From RGDT01 sp046719305 (GTDB lineage Bacteria; Planctomycetota; Planctomycetia; Gemmatales; Gemmataceae), in the NCBI GenBank assembly GCA_046719305.1, contig JBDNDE010000244.1:1-7170 (forward strand): a stretch of 7,170 nucleotides of DNA, written 5' to 3'. The first letter of the stretch is position 1, and every line of letters begins with the position of its first letter. The notes under the pieces are model-generated. The model was not told where the DNA came from. It did not search any database and worked only from the letters and a program-made list of their open reading frames with translations. A program made the translations under genes and the position numbers. Positions 1 through 7,170 of this stretch are shown here, in pieces.

Positions 1-1272
1 GCCCAACGCACGAACGTAGGTCTCCAGGGCCGTACTGCTCAGCTGTCGACGCTCGAACGTCAGATAGTGCGTTAATGCCCAGGCGGCCAGATAAAACCGA
101 TCCGAAGTGGGCCGATCCGAGCCATGCCCGACGAGGAACTCTTTCGGTCCGCTACGCAACACCGTCCGTAGGGAAGGGAATTCGCCCTTGTCTAAGACCG
201 CTTGGGCCGCCTTGAGTCGTTCGGCATCAGGTAGGCCAAGCCGCAACTCCCCCAGCTCAACCCGGGCTGTCTCGAAAACCTGAGCCAGTCCCTCGTTGAG
301 CCATACCGGCACTGAATATTCGTTTCCGGGGAACACAAACGTTCCTAGATAGGCATGAAACGCCTCGTGGTATAACCGCTGAAACAACCGCTCCCGACTC
401 CGGGCCAGCAATTGGCCGTTCTTTTGCTCGCTGAGGGCGATCCGCTTCTCCGCTTCCGCCATCGGGGCTAACAAGCCACTAGGCGGACGGCCTTTGTAGA
501 TCTTGTTCAACTCGGCCCGACGAGCGCGGATATCGGCACGCAACCGGAAGTGATGTTGTCGGATTGTGTCGCGTTCTTCGCATAGTCGTTCCAGATCGCT
601 GCCACATACCACTTGATTGCGTTCCGGATCGTAAAAAGCCGGATTAAGCAGATCCAGGCCACGCGATTTGGCGATCGCCTGATAATCGCTGAAGCTTCGC
701 GGCAACAAGATCGTTGTGGGCGTCACTTCCTTGGTCCGCGGGGGCAAGAGACGGCCGTAGGCTTCGTAGATTTGTTCCAGATGCAGCGCACACAATTGCA
801 CGATCTCTGGCCGGGTTGCAGCGACCAGTTCAAAATGGGCCGATCGGTAACGCAGGGCAGCAAGTTTTTCGTCGCCCGGCCAGGGTGTTTTCTCCAGTTC
901 GAGGATGTCGGCAGGCAATTCCGGCGGTTTCTCGCTGGGGTCGAGGGCACGGGTTAGGGCGTTGAGCAATTCGCGCTCGCGGCGAAGGGCCTCCAGACGG
1001 GCAACCAGCTTTTTGCGCTCGTCGTCCTCCAAAAGTCGTAGTTCCAGCACCTCATCACGCGGCAGCGTGTCAGTGAACAACAACGTCGGCGAGCCGGGCT
1101 TTCGGCGGATGCAGGTAATCCGAACTTCCGTGCGGTTGTGATGCAACACCAGTCCAACAAGTGCTGGGCCTTTGCGGCGGATAACTTGATCATACTTCCA
1201 GTCATCCTCACGGGGCGGGGCGAGAGGAGTTTCCGCAGCGATCGCCAGCAGCAGTAGTGCAACCCACGACAT
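1..1272 (-). CDS. Secreted DUF1570-like HExxH metallopeptidase, C-terminus cut by window edge
   Basis: Seen: an unbroken frame of 424 codons runs from ATG at 1272-1270 to base 1 with no stop, so the gene is partial. The ATG is the first possible start, because an in-frame TAG lies at 1347-1345 and no ATG, GTG or TTG falls between. The start MSWVALLLLAIAAETP resembles a short signal peptide with no basic n-region. Residues about 25-80 look like a small beta-rich domain. Residues about 80-110 are a charged helix, and residues 231-301 form a long, highly charged, probably coiled-coil arm. The motif HEAFH (residues 302-306) is followed by NEGLAQVFE, with E327 as the likely third zinc ligand. Family knowledge: HExxH plus a downstream NEG/E is the gluzincin (peptidase MA-like) zinc site, and this layout resembles planctomycete DUF1570 proteins. 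Inference: an exported zinc peptidase of unknown substrate. It is divergent from carB with no operon partner visible. No good Shine-Dalgarno precedes the ATG. Confidence 0.85.
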   Translation of the reverse strand, partial: MSWVALLLLAIAAETPLAPPREDDWKYDQVIRRKGPALVGLVLHHNRTEVRITCIRRKPGSPTLLFTDTLPRDEVLELRLLEDDERKKLVARLEALRRERELLNALTRALDPSEKPPELPADILELEKTPWPGDEKLAALRYRSAHFELVAATRPEIVQLCALHLEQIYEAYGRLLPPRTKEVTPTTILLPRSFSDYQAIAKSRGLDLLNPAFYDPERNQVVCGSDLERLCEERDTIRQHHFRLRADIRARRAELNKIYKGRPPSGLLAPMAEAEKRIALSEQKNGQLLARSRERLFQRLYHEAFHAYLGTFVFPGNEYSVPVWLNEGLAQVFETARVELGELRLGLPDAERLKAAQAVLDKGEFPSLRTVLRSGPKEFLVGHGSDRPTSDRFYLAAWALTHYLTFERRQLSSTALETYVRALG

Positions 1273-1295
1273 GAGATCGGCTCTGTTTCTTGTGT

Positions 1296-1324
1296 AGTGT
1301 AGCCAAACGCCTCGCTGTCGCCAA
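1296..1324 (-). promoter_or_regulatory. Candidate sigma70-type promoter for the metallopeptidase gene
   Basis: On the minus strand, TTGGCG (1324-1319, 4 of 6 matches to TTGACA) is separated by exactly 17 bases from TACACT (1301-1296, 4 of 6 matches to TATAAT). Transcription would begin near 1290, leaving a leader of under 20 bases before the ATG at 1272. The spacing is ideal but both boxes are imperfect, and planctomycete promoters are poorly characterised, so this is only a candidate. Confidence 0.3.
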
Positions 1325-1345
1325 TTGCTCCGGGTTGCGGGCCTC

Positions 1346-1373
1346 TAGACCGCCGCACCCCGTCCGCTATAGT
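1346..1373 (+). promoter_or_regulatory. Candidate sigma70-type promoter for carB
   Basis: TATAGT at 1368-1373 matches the -10 consensus at 5 of 6 positions. TAGACC at 1346-1351 matches the -35 consensus at 4 of 6, with a 16-base spacer. Transcription would start near 1380, just before the inverted repeat at 1386-1410, giving a carB leader of about 68 bases. It lies in the divergent intergenic region next to the opposing candidate promoter. Inference from sequence similarity only. Confidence 0.35.
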
Positions 1374-1385
1374 GTAAGGCAGGCA

Positions 1386-1410
1386 ACGAAGCACGACACG
1401 CGTGCTTCGT
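1386..1410 (+). promoter_or_regulatory. Perfect 10-bp inverted repeat in the carB leader (operator or hairpin/attenuator)
   Basis: ACGAAGCACG (1386-1395) and CGTGCTTCGT (1401-1410) are perfect inverted copies around the 5-base loop ACACG. In RNA this forms a stable 10-bp stem, followed by the pyrimidine-rich CTTTCTTG at 1411-1418. It ends 37 bases before the carB ATG. It could be an intrinsic terminator or attenuator in the leader, though the U-tract is interrupted. It could also be a protein-binding operator just downstream of the candidate promoter, or a structure stabilising the 5' end. The repeat is certain; its role is not. Confidence 0.6.
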
Positions 1411-1439
1411 CTTTCTTGCGCACACACTCCAGACGAGCT

Positions 1440-1443
1440 AGGA
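1440..1443 (+). promoter_or_regulatory. carB ribosome binding site (AGGA, short spacing)
   Basis: AGGA lies 4 bases before the ATG at 1448, which is tighter than the usual 5-9 bases. An in-frame TAG at 1439-1441 overlaps it, so translation cannot start further upstream in this frame. Confidence 0.5.
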
Positions 1444-1447
1444 CCCC

Positions 1448-4789
<3,342 letters not shown>

Positions 4790-4920
4790 GGACGCGAACG
4801 CCGAGTACGCCGGGATTGGAGGCATGTAAAGAAGACCAGTGGCATCGCTCCGAAGGCTAACGCCGTTACTGGATCGGTAGGAGCCTCGCTGCATCCGCCC
4901 CTCGCCTAGCCGCTTCGCCA

Positions 4921-4949
4921 TTGACCCCAGCCACTCGATGCGAGACAAT
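4921..4949 (+). promoter_or_regulatory. Candidate sigma70-type promoter for the downstream secreted protein
   Basis: TTGACC (4921-4926, 5 of 6 matches to the -35 consensus) is separated by exactly 17 bases from GACAAT (4944-4949, 4 of 6 to the -10). The predicted start near 4956 gives a leader of about 30 bases before the ATG at 4986. This supports separate transcription from carB. The 8-bp inverted repeat at 4940-4961 covers the -10 box. The rest of the gap (4790-4920) shows no gene or other clear signal. Confidence 0.4.
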
Positions 4950-4961
4950 CGCCTGTCTCGC
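4940..4961 (+). promoter_or_regulatory. Perfect 8-bp inverted repeat over the -10 region (possible operator)
   Basis: GCGAGACA (4940-4947) and TGTCTCGC (4954-4961) are perfect inverted copies around ATCGCC; two further pairs form outside a single mismatch (4937-4938 with 4963-4964). It overlaps the candidate -10 box and start site, the usual place for a repressor operator. Alternatively, as RNA it could be a weak terminator for carB, followed by the pyrimidine-rich TTCATTCCCTCT but lacking a true U-tract. The repeat is certain; the function is inferred. Confidence 0.5.
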
Positions 4962-4973
4962 TTCATTCCCTCT

Positions 4974-4977
4974 GGAG
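4974..4977 (+). promoter_or_regulatory. Ribosome binding site GGAG for the secreted GH-like gene
   Basis: GGAG sits 8 bases before ATG 4986, good spacing, and supports that start. An in-frame GTG at 4977 overlaps the site itself and is therefore an unlikely start. A second ATG follows immediately at 4989. Confidence 0.65.
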
Positions 4978-4985
4978 TGCCGCGC

Positions 4986-7170
4986 ATGATGCGTTTTGTC
5001 TGCTTGATGCTCATCTGTTGGGTTGCCCCCTTGTCCGCTCAGTTCCAACTCGCCCCCGCTGTCGTTCTCGAAGCCGAGGATTTCTCCGTCGTCTCTGGCT
5101 GGAAGCCGGTGCGTAATGGCCAAGGCAACAGCATGGTCGACATTATTGGCTTCAGCCACGTGAGTGGGGAACGGCTGCTGCACTTACCCGCCCAGGCGGC
5201 CAGTGGCCTGGCCACACGGCGGATTAGGCTACCTGAAGCAGGAGATTATCGTCTGTGGATTCGGTACGAATATGCAACGGAGACCGATAATCGCTTTGGT
5301 TTGCAGATCGAACAGAACGGCAAGCTGCTCCTCGATGTGGTAGTCGGACGACGGGATAGCCTGCGCTACAGCTACGGAGCCGAGTTGCCTGCGGCCCAAA
5401 GCGACATGCCCTACGGCCCAGAAGGATTGCATGAGGAAGCGTTTCTTGTGCAGGGGTTACAGGCTGGCAGCGCGACGGTGAAACTGCTCGGGCTACCCCC
5501 TGTGGAACAAGTGGGAAGAGCGGCCCCGCGGAACGTAGATGTTTTGTATCTCACGCGGGATACACGAAACAGCTGGCGACGCGAATATAGCAAACGCGTG
5601 AAGCTCTATCCGCTTCTCGAAGCCATCCGGGATACCCTCGGCCCGCGCTGGCAAGTGCAAATCACCAACCACAGCGACAAGCCGGCCACCCCGCGCATTC
5701 GCCACGTTTATAATCGCATTCCTTGGGGAATGAGCGAAACCGCCCGGTTTGGGACCGTCCCGGCCGGCGGGAGCAGCGACTGGGTCGGCCTGCTGAGTCA
5801 AGATACCTCCCATATGTCGATGATCGAAGTCGATGCCCTCGGGGCTGAAATTACCGTCGCCTTGCGCCCCGTCGGGGCCGACAAACCAGTGGCCAGCTTT
5901 CGTGGCCAGACGGTGCGTGTCTTTCTGCCTCCCTATCCCGGCAAAGGGGACGAGCCAGTCAACGTCCTGGAGGCGCTGGATCGCGTCCTGGCGGAATTGA
6001 AGAACACCCCTGCCCCGGGTAAAAAGCCAACGCGGCCCTTATGCTACGGCGGCTGGATGCCGCTCGGCCGAGACGATACCTACGGGCGCAAATATGCCGA
6101 ACTGTATGCGGCCCTGGGCTTCGTTAGCCTGCACCCGGCACACTCCGGCCCCAAGGCAGAGGAAAACCTCCTGCGGGTCGGCATTGGCCCCACTAAAAGC
6201 TGGGCCATCAGCGGCTACCGCAATCCGCCTACCGAGGCGGTTATTGCTCGGGCTAAAGGGGATCTGGCCCGCCGCAAACGGACCGACCAAGTACGTTTCT
6301 TCGACTACGGCGACGAGATTGGCTTCGGGGAATGGGTCACGCTGTCGCTCAACGAGGATGTCGCCGCCCTCAAGCAAGCTGGCAACCCGATGGCGACGGC
6401 CGACAGTCTCTTGCGGGAGCGTTGGATTGCCTGGTTAAAAGACCATCGCGGCAAGCAGCAGATTAAGGACTACTGGTTGCCCGCCTGGGGGCCGTTCGTC
6501 GCTAGCCAAATGCGGCCGGATTCTTCCGCCAAGACTGCCCAGACAAATCCACGTCTTTTCATTGACTCACTCTTGTTTTATGAAGAGATGGCTATCAATT
6601 TCGCTGCCCGTGGCAAGGCAAGTGTCAAAGCTGCTTTGGGCCAAGAGGTGTTGTGCGGGGCCAATTACTCTTGTCATCCGTTTTATTATCCCTCGGCGAT
6701 TATGTACATCAAATGGTTCCGTGAAGGAGCCGCCGATCTGGGACGGCACAGTGAATATTTTTGGCAAGTGGGTCAGCCTGGACCGATGATCAATGGTTAC
6801 ATCGCCGAACATTTTCGCTCGGGGATGCGGGATTCACCCGGGGCCGTCTTACGTCAATACACCATGCCCCATGCACCAGGGAATACCGACGCCAACTTCC
6901 GCCGTAGCGCCTTTACCCATCTGGCCCACGGGGCTACCATGCTCGACTTCTTCGGCATCGGCATGAATGAGACATTTACAGAAAATTATATCGACTTTCG
7001 AGCTATCGACCGATACAAGGCGCTCCGTGATATCACTCATGCAGTAGGCTTCGTGGAGGATGTGCTACCCGAGGCTAAAGCGGTCCCCTCTCGCGTCGCG
7101 CTGCTGATCAGCGAAAGCACCGAACGCTGGGATCTGGCCGCCATCACCGCCGATCGAGCGAATCATAATC
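4986..7170 (+). CDS. Secreted multidomain protein, probable glycoside-hydrolase-like with carbohydrate-binding-like N-terminus (partial)
   Basis: Seen: an open frame of 728 codons from ATG 4986 to the window end with no stop, so the C-terminus is missing. MMRFVCLMLICWVAPLSA is a signal peptide, with likely cleavage after A18. Residues about 25-190 have a jelly-roll look: VVLEAEDF, then GDYRLWIRYEYA, and later LQAGSATVKLLG, as in CBM6/35-like carbohydrate-binding modules. A second beta-rich section spans about 215-330. From about 350 (RPLCYGGWMPLG) the sequence looks like an alpha/beta, probably TIM-barrel, region containing FFDYGDEIGFGEW (residues 438-450; acidic D443, E444, E449) and GMNETF (N661, E662). 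Near residue 704, VALLISES resembles the start of the GH42/A4 beta-galactosidase middle (trimerisation) domain. Inference: an exported polysaccharide- or glycan-acting enzyme. Family, catalytic pair and substrate cannot be assigned here; a catalytically dead or purely binding protein remains possible. It has its own candidate promoter and is probably not co-transcribed with carB. Confidence 0.8.
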   Translation, partial: MMRFVCLMLICWVAPLSAQFQLAPAVVLEAEDFSVVSGWKPVRNGQGNSMVDIIGFSHVSGERLLHLPAQAASGLATRRIRLPEAGDYRLWIRYEYATETDNRFGLQIEQNGKLLLDVVVGRRDSLRYSYGAELPAAQSDMPYGPEGLHEEAFLVQGLQAGSATVKLLGLPPVEQVGRAAPRNVDVLYLTRDTRNSWRREYSKRVKLYPLLEAIRDTLGPRWQVQITNHSDKPATPRIRHVYNRIPWGMSETARFGTVPAGGSSDWVGLLSQDTSHMSMIEVDALGAEITVALRPVGADKPVASFRGQTVRVFLPPYPGKGDEPVNVLEALDRVLAELKNTPAPGKKPTRPLCYGGWMPLGRDDTYGRKYAELYAALGFVSLHPAHSGPKAEENLLRVGIGPTKSWAISGYRNPPTEAVIARAKGDLARRKRTDQVRFFDYGDEIGFGEWVTLSLNEDVAALKQAGNPMATADSLLRERWIAWLKDHRGKQQIKDYWLPAWGPFVASQMRPDSSAKTAQTNPRLFIDSLLFYEEMAINFAARGKASVKAALGQEVLCGANYSCHPFYYPSAIMYIKWFREGAADLGRHSEYFWQVGQPGPMINGYIAEHFRSGMRDSPGAVLRQYTMPHAPGNTDANFRRSAFTHLAHGATMLDFFGIGMNETFTENYIDFRAIDRYKALRDITHAVGFVEDVLPEAKAVPSRVALLISESTERWDLAAITADRANHN

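Noticed and set aside
613..957. Plus-strand 114-codon open frame opposite the metallopeptidase
   Set aside because: It is antisense to the real gene, whose opposite-strand frame carries a signal peptide and zinc motif over 424 codons.
954..1427. Minus-strand 157-codon open frame across the divergent intergenic region
   Set aside because: It is out of frame with the much longer metallopeptidase frame that covers 1-1272. Its Arg/Cys/Ser-rich translation looks like a shadow, and it lacks a ribosome binding site or recognisable domain.
4986..5040. Possible lipoprotein signal (LMLIC with Cys at residue 11)
   Set aside because: The residue before Cys is Ile, not Gly/Ala/Ser, and the Cys is in the middle of the hydrophobic core, so an ordinary signal peptide cleaved near A18 fits better.
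6039..6438. Opposite and alternate-frame ORFs over the GH-like gene
   Set aside because: They overlap the continuous 728-codon frame from 4986 and have low-complexity translations typical of shadows.

Overview
The window holds one complete housekeeping gene flanked by two genes that run off the ends. It looks like a chromosomal segment from a Planctomycetota bacterium, possibly Gemmatales. Three things suggest this: moderately high GC (roughly 58-60% by eye), a secreted DUF1570-type HExxH protein, and a large secreted carbohydrate-active-like protein beside a solitary carB. The lineage is an inference from protein style; there is no rRNA or other marker to settle it.

Layout: (1) 1-1272, minus strand: the N-terminal 424 codons of a secreted gluzincin-like metallopeptidase, with its C-terminus beyond base 1. 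(2) 1273-1447: a divergent intergenic region with candidate promoters for both flanking genes and a perfect 10-bp inverted repeat in the presumed carB leader. (3) 1448-4789, plus strand: carB, the intact large subunit of carbamoyl-phosphate synthetase (1113 codons), with its stop codon inside a small perfect hairpin. (4) 4790-4985: a 196-bp gap with a candidate sigma70-type promoter whose -10 box is overlapped by a perfect 8-bp inverted repeat, then a clear GGAG ribosome binding site. (5) 4986-7170, plus strand: the first 728 codons of a secreted multidomain protein with a carbohydrate-binding-like N-terminus and a probable glycoside-hydrolase-like (GH42/A4-type) architecture, truncated by the window end.

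The three genes do not form an obvious pathway. CarB makes carbamoyl phosphate for pyrimidines and arginine in the cytoplasm, and its glutaminase partner carA is not here. The two flanking genes encode exported proteins. Both are easy to miss because their reading frames run off the window. I see no tRNA, rRNA, CRISPR array, insertion sequence or phage signature, and no convincing new multi-gene system. The most checkable oddities are an extra segment of about 14 residues inside the second ATP-grasp domain of CarB, the two promoter-proximal inverted repeats, and the unassigned catalytic identity of the right-hand protein.
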